DNA of 64,000 nt, taken from Bedellia somnulentella (Eukaryota > Arthropoda > Insecta > Lepidoptera > Bedelliidae). This document shows positions 1-16,300 of the stretch, in pieces. The position numbers and the translations under genes were made by a program. Each line of letters starts with the position of its first letter. Within the stretch, counting starts at the first letter, position 1. The notes beneath the pieces were generated by a model. The model ran no database searches, was not told the origin of the DNA, and worked only from the letters and a program-made list of their open reading frames with translations. The stretch is taken from contig OY755171.1 in assembly GCA_963576735.1 (NCBI GenBank), positions 17,918,001 to 17,982,000 of the forward strand, read 5' to 3'.

Positions 1-1310
1 AAAAAAAAGTCGCGGACAATGGCCACGAGCTTGTCTGGCATACCGGTCTGGTATAGCTTGTATAGCAGACCGTTGTGCCAGACCTTGTCAAATGCCTTCG
101 CCACATCTAAGAAGACGGCGCCCGTCTGTTTTGGGTAAGTGTCATTGAATCCATCAAGCACATGCTCGGTAAAGCGATGTGCTTGCTGGACGCATGAGTG
201 TTGTGAACTGAATCCGAACTGTTCGTGTATCTGAATGCCGCTAGTGTGCAAGAAGTGTTTGATCCTAGCGAGAATTAGTCGTTCATAGATCTTACACAAC
301 CAACCGATTAGGCTGATAGGCTCGTAGGACCGGTGCTTTGAATATGTCTATCACATCGGCATCCTTCCAGGACTCTGGAAAGATACCGTGTAAGAGTGCT
401 GTGTTGAGAATGATCGTGAGTAGTGTGATGATGTGATGTGGCAGGATCTTAAGGACCCTGTTAGCCAGCCCGTCGAGCCCCGGGGCCTTTCTGGGTCTGA
501 GGTGTTTGATGATGTCTTTCACCTCGTCCTCGGTGATTGGCTCGAGATCATCGAGGAGAGGGAGTGAGGCGCGGTCATTGACTAACTTGTCAACGGCCTC
601 AATGTGAAGTAGGTCACATGGCTGAGTGCTTGGAGAGCATTGCTTCTCCAGGCGTTCAGCCAGGCTCTCCGCCTTCTCATCGTTCTGGAAGGCCGGTGGT
701 AGGCCGTCGAATGTATAAGGGGAGGAAAATCAAGATCGGTGCCGTCCGACTTGAGCGCCCTTTGCCACGTCCCAGTAGGCGTTATGGGACGAACGGATAT
801 CCAAGGAACTATCCCACCGTTCCCTTCTGTTTTCAACCAGGCGCTCCCGAAGGATACGCTTAGCAGCCAACGGGTGGGAGCGGTTTTCGGGTGAGGGGAC
901 AGAATCGTATGCGTGAGTGGCAAAGTTTTTCGCGGTGATAAGTTCCCAAAGCCGTTTGGTGATGATAGTCATCGACAACGACTTGCGACGTGGCGCCTTG
1001 TACGACCACCGAGAGGTGCTTTGTTAAGGCACTGATAGCTCGACGAGCGTCATCCGGGGACGAGATGTCATCCGGAATAGTGTCGAGATGAGGTGAAGTG
1101 TATGTCTGTATGCCGTCCTCAAGCTTGGCCCGGTCAAGTTTGGGGCGGTTGGCGGGTGACGTGTGTTCGGGTGGGCCTAATGCGAGTAGTACTGGGCGGT
1201 GGTCCGACACTAGTTCGTGGTACACCTCAATAGAACGAAATCATAAGGTTACGGTCCGTAGGTGCCAGATCTATGGTGTCGGGGGTGTTGAGTACGTTCT
1301 TTGGGTAGTG
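1..1310 (-). mobile_element. Jockey-type non-LTR retrotransposon, partial and broken
   Basis: The minus strand reads as the end of an endonuclease domain, then the first part of a reverse transcriptase. Around 1225-1100 a 'SDHRPVLLALGPP' motif marks the C-terminus of an APE-type endonuclease. Around 520-290 'KAPGLDG' and 'FPESWKDADVI' are typical of Jockey-clade reverse transcriptases. Around 150-20 the RT core 'FLDVAKAFDKVWHNGLLY' is visible. The frame changes several times between these blocks, so the copy is dead. The rest of the RT lies beyond the left edge of the window. The clade assignment rests on motif resemblance only. Confidence 0.8.
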
Positions 1311-1611
1311 AGTGGGTGTCATTGATTGGGGCAATCATCTCGAAATTCCATTTCAAATTTGAATTGTATAAAACTATCGATTTCTACTACGCGAAATTAA
1401 ATAAATATGATCGGGGTTGGAGGTGTCCCGTACGATTTGTAGGAGTAAATACTCTGGCTAACTTACCCACATCGTCTAACAATCACGAGGTTACACTTAC
1501 AAATTCAATTCAATTAATTTATCACTATTTGGTTGGGATAAGAGAGTTCCGTGCTTCAGATGGCAAATAAATATCAAGATACGAAACGCAATAATCACGA
1601 TAGTAGACATA

Positions 1612-2166
1612 CATACATACATATTCTCACGCCGTTAATTCCTATTGGGGTAGGCAGCGACTATCGATTGTCACTTTGTACGATCCTGGCAAACCTCTCT
1701 AGCTTCGTTTACATCCATTAATCTTTTCATACATGCTCTTTTATTCTTCATACTTCGGACGCCGGCCTTTTTGAGCACATTTGGTCCAAATGTGTCCTCC
1801 GAGGTCATCCGCTACTTACATTACCTTCCACATTGGCTCTATTAGTTCTATTATATCTATTATCTCTTTCATCAATTTACAGTCATTCATCCTCTCTGTA
1901 TGCCCAAACCATCTCAACATTCCTTTTTCTATCTTTCTTACAATATCATCTTTTACACCACACCTTTCACGAATCACATAATTCCTCACACGATCACATA
2001 ACCTTTCATTACAAACCTCTCTGAGAGATCTCATTTCTACTGCATTCATTCTGCTTTCATGTTTCTTTTGCCACACCCAACATTCACTGCAATATATAAG
2101 CGTAGGAACGAGGACAGCATCATGCACAGCCATTCGGGCCTTTTCGGACACCGATTGACTAGACAT
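1612..2166 (-). mobile_element. RTE-type LINE, 3' end
   Basis: The minus strand encodes the C-terminal part of a LINE polyprotein. It includes 'SECWVWQKKHESRMNAVEM', '[17 protein letters not shown]' and '[14 protein letters not shown]', a block common at the C-terminus of RTE-like elements in insects. It is followed, toward lower coordinates, by a 3' tail with a conserved hairpin (CTACCCCAATAGGAATTAA type) and a TATG repeat near 1612-1625. The copy is truncated at its 5' end and contains frameshifts. The same tail recurs at 3300-3357, 10170-10330, 10640-10770, 15200-15640, 38340-38420 and 54500-54740. Confidence 0.75.
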
Positions 2167-2602
2167 TAGATTATCCAGTGCTCCATTTACATTTTTTATT
2201 TTCGTTAGTAGACTTTAAATAAATTTGTTCTCATTTTCAATTAATTATGTATAATATCTATTCGTTTAGTTTATTTTTATTCTAAATTATGGTTTCGTTC
2301 TTTAAACATATTTATTTTTATAATATATTGATTGATTATGTTATGACTAACAAGGTCCGCTACGTCAGCGTCGCAGACTATGGCCAAATCATTCACTTAC
2401 ATGAATTATGATACATAAACAGACTGTGTTAATTTTTAATTTGATTCAAAATTTTTCATTTGCATTCCACATGCCATATGATTTTACAAGATAATTAAGT
2501 ACCAATTCGGACCCTGTAGGGCACAGCAATATAAATATAAATATAACTTAAAATATTACACTAAAAATATTGACTTAAAATTTATATATTATTAATATTT
2601 AA

Positions 2603-8372
<5,770 letters not shown>

Positions 8373-8620
8373 ATCATGTAGATGTGTTCGTTTGTGCTTG
8401 TTTTTGTTTCAAGAAAAGAGCGGAACAAAAAGGTTTTTTTTTCAGTTGATTTTAGTTTGTTATTCTTATGTACGTTCTTTTGACTGCAATTAGATAATAA
8501 AATAGTGTGTTCATTTGTTTTTTTTTTTATTTGCGTTTCTGTTTTTTTATCTTCTTATTGAAATTTATTGTGTACGATGCAGGAACAATCATACTGTTTT
8601 TTTGTATCTCTTGTGTTTGA

Positions 8621-8708
8621 CGGCTGGCGCGCCGCCGCCGCTGCCCAGAAGTGGTGCAGCGCGCGCAGAAACTGGCTACTGGCTCGCGCGCAGTGTTAGC
8701 AGATGTGA
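8621..8708 (+). pseudogene. Partial duplicate of the MORN4 last exon
   Basis: Positions 8621-8708 repeat 8283-8372 almost exactly (same 'CGGCTGGCGCGCCGCCGCCG' start and 'GCAGATGTGAAT' end), with a 2-3 base deletion and a few substitutions. The copy has no splice acceptor and the deletion shifts the frame, so it is a dead downstream duplicate. It lies just past the poly(A) signal at 8496. The strong local GC content makes it stand out from the AT-rich surroundings. Confidence 0.8.
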
Positions 8709-8834
8709 ATAGGCTATTTGACTGTAATAAAAATATACATTTCTTTTATTTCATTAGTCTTAATATTTCTTTTTTGGAGCAATATGTAGAGCAATATGCG
8801 AGATAAAAATATTGCATAATTTCACTAAAATCCT

Positions 8835-9465
8835 AATAAATAAAGAATAAATAAAGGAAAGAAAAATTTCGACACAGGCGGGGATCGAACCCGCGACCGT
8901 GTCAATTGGCTGCCAGTGCGAAATTCTTCTACCCTTTATTTCTTTTACACGTTTAAGTAGTGTTTGCGTTTCCTACCTCCGAATTTTAACTAATTCGGAA
9001 GGCCACTTGTCTATCTTTTCAGATAGAATGCAAATGTTGAAAACGCCTAACTATCATATAATTTAAATCTTTTTGTTCATGAAAACCTCATGTGGGGAGT
9101 ATTGCTAATAAATAAAGAATAAATAAAGGAAAGAAAAATTTCGACACAGGCGGGGATCGAACCCGCGACCTCGGGTAAACGCCCCGGACGCTCTGCCAAC
9201 TGAGCTACCGTGTCAATTGGCTGCCAGTGCGAAATTCTTCTATCCTTTATTTCTTTTACACGTTTAAGTAGTGTTTGCGTTTCCTACCTCCGAATTTTAA
9301 CTAATTCGGAAGGCCACTTGTCTATCTTTTCAGATAGAAAAGATAGACAAGTCGACACAGGCGGGTTCGATCCCCGGCTGTGTCGAAATTTTTCTTTCCT
9401 TTATTTATTCTTTATTTATTAGCAATAATCCCCACATGAGGTTTTCATGAACAAAAAGATTTAAA
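8835..9465. mobile_element. tRNA-related foldback insertion with 14-bp target duplication
   Basis: A 631-bp insert bounded by the exact 14-bp repeat TTCACTAAAATCCT (8821-8834 and 9466-9479). It contains two direct copies of a tRNA-like unit (about 8835-9040 and 9108-9330), the first lacking the middle of the tRNA-like part. A third, inverted piece (about 9350-9465) complements 9058-9160, so the right part can fold back. All copies carry 'CAGGCGGG..TTCGATCCCC'-type B-box sequence and the AAATAAAGAATAAATAAAGG tail. The target duplication indicates one insertion event; the inner rearrangement could have happened before or after. Confidence 0.7.
9142..9213 (-). tRNA. tRNA-like pseudogene inside the foldback insertion
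   Basis: The 72-nt minus-strand sequence forms a perfect 7-bp acceptor stem (GACACGG/CTGTGTC, one G-U), a D-arm (GCTC/GAGC) and a perfect 5-bp T-arm around TTCGATC. The anticodon arm is only 4 bp with a C at position 33, giving a possible GTT anticodon. It resembles tRNA-Asn. The non-canonical anticodon arm and its place inside a retroposed insert argue for a SINE head or pseudogene rather than a working tRNA. Confidence 0.5.
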
Positions 9466-9479
9466 TTCACTAAAATCCT

Positions 9480-10165
9480 TCTTCTAAAATAAGTATTTTT
9501 GATGCAACTGCCAAGTGACCAAAAACGACCCTGATTGGCTATTTTTAAAATGACGTAGAACGTGAATAAACTGACTGTGTATCGCTTCGCTCATTGGTGT
9601 ATAATTCGGAATTGACGTCATTTGTGCTACAGCCGCCATATTACTTAAAGTCGCGTTTTCGCGGCTCATTTGAATATTGCATTTTCTTTTCCGATTTTTT
9701 AATAAAATAGCTAAAATGAAGACTGAAATATATTTGTCTAGGGCTCCTTATAAACAAATTAACACAGTAAGACAGTTTTCAAAACTTAGTCAAATAGCCT
9801 AGAAGGCGTTTGTTAGGTGCAGTTTATACTGAACTGGCGTGGGGCAGACGTATGGCGGAAGCGTGTAGTCAAAGTAACAAAATGTACACCTTAATGTCAA
9901 GTAATAACGTCGCGTCACGAAACTTCAATATAAACTGCTCCTTAGAAGGTGGTTAGGTGGCTTTGTTACGCGGAAATGATTAATATCTTGACAAAAAAAA
10001 ACAAGTTTTTTCGAAAATGTTATTCATGGGTGGAGCAATAACAAAAATCTTAATAGATAAATTAAAATTATTTTTACTTTATATATACCAAAAAAGTGAA
10101 TTTATAAGGAGCTCTCTGATCATAATCATCATTATCCAATGGATATCGACTGCTGAGCCTGCTCC
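9480..10165. other. Intergenic stretch
   Basis: Lies between the MORN4-linked duplicates and the PWP2 last-exon array. No convincing exon, RNA gene or repeat was found. Confidence 0.5.
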
Positions 10166-10169
10166 AACT

Positions 10170-10330
10170 CCAGATACTCACGCCATTAATTGGCATTGGG
10201 TTAGGCACAGACTATCCATCAATCTTTTGACTCGTGCTCTTTTAATATTCAGATTACGGACGCCTGTCTTTTTGAGTAGGTACATTCTCTATTTGATCTT
10301 AATGTGTCCTCCGTGGTCCATGATATAATC
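10170..10330 (-). mobile_element. RTE-type LINE tail fragment
   Basis: The 'ACTCACGCCATTAATTGGCA' hairpin region, then 'GTGCTCTTTTAATATTCAGA' and 'GTCCTCCGTGGTCC', match the minus-strand tail seen at 1612-2166. Confidence 0.65.
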
Positions 10331-10407
10331 ATGAGCCGGGGCAAACTAGTAGTAATAAATAAAACAACTATCTAACAATCCACCATATTTAATCATCATT
10401 ACAGTAT

Positions 10408-10510
10408 TTAATGATCATCACTGTCGGAAGCGATTCCCCGCCCACTGGACTCCACATCATCTTGCTCCATCTTGCTGCTTACTTCACCGTCGCTGTTTAT
10501 ACAATGCATT
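10408..10510 (-). pseudogene. PWP2 last-exon copy E
   Basis: The minus strand encodes '[19 protein letters not shown]' and 'SGRGIASDSDDH' then stop, homologous to the terminal exon of PWP2 at 13330-13450. This is the most diverged copy and has amino-acid changes. The upstream part of the exon and the splice acceptor are not recognisable. The 3' flank keeps the 'AAACAACYAT' sequence shared with the other copies. Confidence 0.75.
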
Positions 10511-10639
10511 CCGTACCAAAGTTCAGGAAAGGAATCAAGGTTATTAATGACTGAGCTAAATCACAATTGGCTGAGAGTTTTGTGAAAGTCATGTTATGTG
10601 AGTTTACAAGCCGGGGAGAACCGGTAGTAACAAATTCAT

Positions 10640-10770
10640 ACATACATATACTCACGTCATTAGTTCCCATTGAGATCGCTACCTTTGTAGTATCCTTTCA
10701 AACCTCTCTAGCTCCATTTACACAAATAAATCATTAAGTGCTCTTTTATTCTTCAGACTGCAGAAGTGTA
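10640..10770 (-). mobile_element. RTE-type LINE tail fragment
   Basis: 'CATACATACATATACTCACG', then 'GTCATTAGTTCCCATTGAGA' and 'TGCTCTTTTATTCTTCAGAC', as in the other RTE-type tails in this window. It is a short truncated copy sitting between last-exon copies E and D. Confidence 0.65.
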
Positions 10771-10844
10771 TTCGATGGTAGTGGTTTTGATTTTGATTAT
10801 TAATAAATGAAACAACCATATAAAAATAATGATATTTATTTAAT

Positions 10845-10958
10845 TTAATCGTCGCTATCGGAAGCGGTTCCCCGCCCACTGGACTCCACGTCATCGTCTC
10901 GCTCCATCTTACTGCTCACCTCGCCGACGCTGTTTATACAACGGATTGTGTATTTGTT
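10845..10958 (-). pseudogene. PWP2 last-exon copy D
   Basis: 114 bp on the minus strand encode the same peptide as copy B ('[18 protein letters not shown]', '[19 protein letters not shown]', stop). Apart from one extra Asp codon at the end, differences from the PWP2 exon are silent. A possible acceptor ATTACACAG precedes it, but the codons after it include TGA. The 3' flank with AATAAA is also duplicated. Confidence 0.8.
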
Positions 10959-10971
10959 ATATCATACACTG

Positions 10972-11216
10972 TGTAATAGCCGTAGCTACGTATTGTCAGC
11001 TTAGAATAGGACTATCTCATTTCATCCCATGGTGGTTCGTATGAGGCGACTAAGGGTATTGGGCTTTTTAAATGATTTTTGGGCGGATCACCAATAAACT
11101 TTATTTTTATTACTTTTATTTTACAATATTTCCCTGAACTTCGAAAAGTATCTGAGCAATTTCTTATTCGCAAGCTCTGGCTATTCCTCCAAGGGCCGCC
11201 GAGAGTTCATGTATGT
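10972..11216 (+). mobile_element. SINE1 copy inside the last-exon array
   Basis: Begins near 'GTATTGTCAGCTTAGAATAG' and ends at a decayed tail hairpin and 'CATGTATGTATATG'. It occupies the same position relative to copy D as the SINE1 copies next to copies C and B, so it was probably duplicated together with the exon. Confidence 0.7.
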
Positions 11217-12320
11217 ATATGTCGCAGCCAACTGGTTAAATCAGCCAGCTCATTAAACGCCGGCTCCTAGTTAAAAGGCTAGCCCGCTTGTAAAATGAAT
11301 TGTCGTCACTGAACGTCCAATCACCCGGCTGATTGAATAGATAGCCCGTTGGTTTGGGCTGACGTTAAGTCAGGCTGGTGATTTGAATTTAGTAATTTAA
11401 TTTTTAAAGTTTCATTTTACATTATTTTTCTATTAAAATTAATAGAATAACTGTTTAAAAAATGTTCCATCTAGAAATTTCAATAAATACACCAGCCCTA
11501 GCTGATAATAGCAGTTTTCACGAGAATTTGGAAAGTTTTGGAGGTTATAAATTATATACCAAATGCTAGGGTGACCATGAATGACATTAAAAAAAAGTCT
11601 GCAATGGAATATTATTGGACGCACAAGTATGATGTTATGGTAGTTGGAAATGAAGAGCATTTAATATTAAAAAGAAAATCCCCCAATGATCCCATGATGC
11701 GTATTATACCTAGGGCCTAGCCTACTAATACACATGTTTCTGTTGTTAATCAAGTTGAAACCAATCCTGGCCTATATTCTGAATCCGAGCCATGTGGTTT
11801 AAAAATCATACAGTATGAAGCGTAAAGCTTAAATGATAATAATATTGAAGTTACATGTAATACAATTGAGGACTTAAAAAATATTGAGCCAAATTTAACT
11901 TGTGTGGTATGCCAGTACTTTTAGCTAGTGTGCCAAACCTTTGTTTATAAATGAATATAATTATAGTATTGCTGCTACAAGAAGTACCTAAGAAAAGTTA
12001 TTTTATTAAAGTTTGATGCTAATTTATTTTTTAGATGCCTATTTAAATACCTACCCATATTGTAGTAGCGCACTCTTAGTATAGATTTTTTAATTTAATA
12101 CAAGTTATAATTTAAAGTTACTTGGTTTTATTTTCGTGCTGCATAAAATCTCATAATCACCCTAAATAACCAGACGGCGATACAACGTTCAGCCAAGAGG
12201 TTGGACGCTGTCTTCAACTAAATGGCTGACTGAAGTTTAGCCCTTTAATAGGAGCCGGCGTTTAATTAAGCGGCTAGCTGCTTTGTCAGCTGGCTGATTT
12301 ATCCAGCTGGCTGCGACATA
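11217..12320. mobile_element. Non-autonomous TIR DNA transposon, about 1.1 kb
   Basis: Ends are inverted repeats: 'TATGTCGCAGCCAACTGG' at the left and 'CCAGCTGGCTGCGACATA' at the right. Further imperfect inverted similarity runs about 70 bp inward ('AAACGCCGGCTCC' both sides). A 60-codon ORF at 11538-11720 (+) has no recognisable motif. No transposase was seen. The TIRs may sit in a TA duplication, but the flanking repeats make this unsure; the superfamily is undetermined. It splits the PWP2 last-exon array between copies D and C. Confidence 0.65.
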
Positions 12321-12411
12321 TATAATAGTCATTTCACGAAATTTGCTGGAAGCTCTATAGCTTCGGTTACATCCATAAATCTTTTTACACGTGCTCTTTC
12401 ATAGACTACAG

Positions 12412-12475
12412 TCGTCTCGCTCCATCTTGCTGCTCACCTCACCGACGCTGTTTATACAACGGATTGTGTATTTGT
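12412..12475 (-). pseudogene. PWP2 last-exon copy C, truncated
   Basis: The minus strand reads '[18 protein letters not shown]' 'ERDD', the same as the PWP2 exon, then leaves homology and stops after three codons. Just upstream (12476-12495), TTCACAG followed by 10 bases keeps the reading frame that PWP2 exon 16 would need, with no stop. This acceptor-like sequence is the complement of the SINE1 head. Confidence 0.75.
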
Positions 12476-12485
12476 TATATAATAC

Positions 12486-12730
12486 GCTGTGAAGTGTCGG
12501 CTTAGAAAAGCACTACCCCATTTCTTCTCGTTAGTGTTAGTAAGAGGCGACTAAATGCATTGGGTTTTAGAAGTGATTTTTGAGCGTTGCGGTTGGAGAC
12601 CCATCACCAACAACATTTATTTAACAATCTCTTCTTCACTCGACCCTTAAAAGTAGCTGAGGAATTTCTTATTCTGACGCTCTGGCTACCCCTTGTAGGG
12701 ATTTATAGCCGAGAATTTCTGAATGTATGT
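12486..12730 (+). mobile_element. SINE1 copy inside the last-exon array
   Basis: Head 'GCTGTGAAGTGTCGGCTTAG', 'GCGGTTGGAGACCC' block and tail hairpin 'GGCTACCCCTTGTAGGG'. It directly abuts copy C of the PWP2 exon. Confidence 0.8.
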
Positions 12731-12841
12731 AATAGTCATGTCATTTGAGTAAGTTACAAATTCCGTGAAATTTAATCATTCCCTGTGAAGGTTCTTGTTA
12801 TAAATAAAACAACCATATAAAAATCATTATATTTATTTAAT

Positions 12842-12955
12842 TTAATCATCGCTATCGGAGGCAGTTCCCCGCCCACTGGACTCCACGTCATCGTCTCGCT
12901 CCATCTTGCTGCTCACCTCGCCGACGCTGTTTATACAACGGATTGTGTATTTGTT
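12842..12955 (-). pseudogene. PWP2 last-exon copy B
   Basis: 114 bp on the minus strand encode '[18 protein letters not shown]' '[19 protein letters not shown]' and stop, the PWP2 C-terminus plus one Asp. The substitutions I can compare with the PWP2 exon (for example ATA/ATC, GGT/GGC, AGC/AGT, ACC/ACT) are silent. The first codons and the acceptor are altered by the adjoining sequence. Confidence 0.8.
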
Positions 12956-12987
12956 ATATCATATATCTTTGTTACTAAAATATTTGC

Positions 12988-13210
12988 ATGGTAGTGTCGG
13001 CTTAGAAAAGAACTACCATATGTTCCCGTGGGTGATTGCGTAGAGGCGACTAAGTGTGTTCGGGCTTTTTAAATGATTTTTGGGTCCATCACCAACAATA
13101 TATTTACGAATCTTTTCCCAACTCGACTTCCAAAAGTGTCTGAGGAATTTCTAATTCATAAGATCTGGCTACCCCTTCTAGGGATTTATAGGCGATAGTT
13201 TATGTATGTG
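12988..13210 (+). mobile_element. SINE1 copy inside the last-exon array
   Basis: Begins 'GGTAGTGTCGGCTTAGAAAA', lacks part of the GGTTGGAGACC block, and ends with the hairpin 'CTACCCCTTCTAGGGATTTA'. Confidence 0.75.
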
Positions 13211-13329
13211 GGAATAGTCATGTCATGTGAGTAAGTAACAAATACCGTAAAATTTAACCATAAGCTGAGATAGATTAATATCTTGTTATAAATGAAACAA
13301 CCAAATAAAAATCATTATATTTATTTAAT

Positions 13330-16300
13330 TTAATCACTATCGGAAGCGGTTCCCCGCCCGCTGGACTCCACGTCATCGTCTCGCTCCATCTTACTGCTCA
13401 CCTCACCGACGCTGTTTATACAACGTATTGTGTATTTGTTGAAATCACATCTGTAATTAAATTTTATGGGTGAATAAATGGTTAAGTGCGAGTTTTACGG
13501 AGTTTTTGCAATAAATATAGAAACGGAAAAAAAGTTAAGAAGTCACCTTAGAAATATAATATTCAGAGTTTTTTTATAAACATAAACATAACATAAACAT
13601 AAACGTTCACGCCGAATATCCCCGAAGGGGTTGGCAGAGGTACTAATACTTCTGAACATCACGTGACTTTGTCACCTGGTGTTCAGAGTACCCACGTTTT
13701 GCATGGACAGTGTACCCACGTGATAGGGGGCAGGCCTATCGCCGTTTTGTACGAATACACTGTCACATGACTAAGTACAACTCAGCCATGTGGGTTTCCT
13801 CACGATGTTTTCCCTCACCGTTAACAACCATGATAAATTAACCACACATATGTCTTTAGAAAAGACAAATTGGTGTTGGCCCGACCCAGGATTTGAACAC
13901 TAGTCGTTTGCACGATAACCGAGTGTTCTACCCACTGGGCTATCACGGTTGCTTTTTATGTTTTATGTTCGTTCAAATAACGGCAACGAAAATAAACCAC
14001 CTTTGAACTTTCAACTGTCCCATTCGGGCCTTTTCAGGCACCGATTGAATAGTATTATGCTGTTCATTTACCACATTTCATATTGTTAACGATTCTTTCA
14101 ATGCCTTCATGACATTTTCTATCCCTAATAAACAATATTGACCGACAAACAAACAAACCCTTTTTAATATGAATTGAAATATAAATCTTAAAATAATATT
14201 AATTTGCTGAGTAGTGTAGCCTTAGAATAGCTCTTCCCTATGTCTACCCATGGGTGTTCGTAAGAAGCGACCAAGGGTATTGGGGCTTTTTTAGCGGTCG
14301 GATACACATCACCAACAACTTTTCTATTACAATCTTTCCAGCAATCAACTTTTAAAAGTGGCTGAGGAACTTCTTATTCTGAAGGTCTGACTACCCCTTC
14401 TAGGGATGTATACCCGTGGCTGTATGTATATATGTATCATTGACTAAAAGTTTTATATTCTGCAATAATCATTTGTTTTACAGTGGGTCAGTTCTGTGTA
14501 CAATTTAGCAATCGGAAACATTATGCAAAGACAGTAAAGTGATACAATAACAAAAATTTGGATTGCTATCTGTATTTTTAATGTAATGGAAATGAATGGC
14601 ATTATTGTAAGTATAATGAAATCAGTTTAATTTTCAATATTCACAATCTATCACGTAATAGTCTGATCTCGCCATTAAACCTTGAAATACATCTTATGAT
14701 ATGTTATCTCATTGTGAAAACACTTGATAAATATATACATCATTGATAAAATGTGACAGGATTTCAGCTGTTCTATTGTATTGTATACGCCTAAACATCA
14801 TTTTTCAAAACTATTTTTTTATTTTATTCATACATCTGGAAATCTGTTTAAATACTTCAACGTCATTAGAATTATTTTAATATAGGTTCCATAGTGTGAA
14901 AATTTTATATTTATTTTTTGGTTTTTAAGACAGTTTTATGATAAGCCTAAGGAATATGAGTTAACTTATTATATCTGTCACTTTACTTATAGAATAAGAT
15001 GATTCAACAGCTATAAATTTTAATAGGGTCAATAACGACACTATTGTCGAATTCCCTATATTCAACCGTGTGAGTGCCACAGAAATTTATGTTAATAGGG
15101 TTTTGAAGACATACAGACGTATTAATCATTGTCGTTTCCAAGAGTACACTTCCTAATTCATCTGTTTATAGTCAGTCTGAGGAAAGAACTTACATTTACT
15201 TACTTACTTATACTCACGCCCATTATTCCCATTGGAGTAGGCAGAGACTATCGATCGCCACTTAGTACGATCTTAACAAACCTCTCTTGCTTCCCTTACA
15301 TTCATTATTATTCTCATACATGCTCTTTTATTCTTCTCACTTCGGATATTTTTTTAAGAACCTTGAAGCCTTTATAAGACCGTTTTCTATCTGATCTAGA
15401 AACGTTTTACGAGGCTATCCTCTACTAACAATCCCATCCACATTGGGTGTATATATCTCTTTCGCTACTTTATTTTCATCGATCCTCTCTATGTGCCCAA
15501 ACCACCTCAACATTCCTTTTTATATCTTGCATACTACGTCATCTTTCAAACCTACTCGCTCACGGATCACACTATTTCTGACTCTATCACACAACCTTAC
15601 ATTACATATACTTCTGAGGGATCTCATTTAGGGAACTTGCATTTAGGACATCTAAGGGTGCTCATTCTCGTGTACTGTAAGATTATAGATTCGTCTTTTA
15701 GCATAACATTACAATAATACCTCCCTGACTGACGAGCATTCGCGTGTAATGACTAACTAATAAATAACCATCCATAACAGATGCGCATTGTATTGCTCGG
15801 TCCTCCACCTTCACTGATGTAATGCTCAAATCTATAACGTTACATTAAACGCGAATTTAGAATGTTTCGCAATCACTTTAAGACAACTTACATTTTAGAC
15901 AACTGCGAATACTTCACAGTCAGCACTTTCTCAAGTGCCAAAAGCACGCTCTGTGGAAACTTCCTCTTCTTGACCGTGACGATATTCTTGACCCACAGTA
16001 GAAGATGTTCGAAGTGGCGGCTATCTTCTAGAAGATGTGCGAGGAAGTCTAGCAGACGGTCCGTGAAGTCTTCGTCTAGTGACGTCACTGTTAATTCGAC
16101 TGGAAGAGAAAGATTGTTTTGTTGTTTGTTACAAATGATTGCTGTGTGAGAAAGATGTTATGCTTAGTTTGTCAAATCGATTGCCAATAATATAAGACAC
16201 TTATTTTGAGGTTTTTGAGCGATGCGTTTGGAGATTCATCGCCAACAATATTTTATTTCTATCATCTTGTCCCCTATCAGCTTCCAAATGTGGCTGAGGA

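Noticed and set aside
582..978. Overlapping open frames on both strands
   Set aside because: They are shadows of the broken Jockey-type LINE; only the fragments with RT or endonuclease motifs are meaningful.
8515..8712. 65-codon frame with a GC-rich end
   Set aside because: The GC-rich end is the out-of-frame duplicate of the MORN4 last exon, not a new gene.
8870..8905. Second tRNA gene
   Set aside because: It lacks the D-arm and anticodon arm; it is a deleted copy of the tRNA-like unit at 9142-9213.
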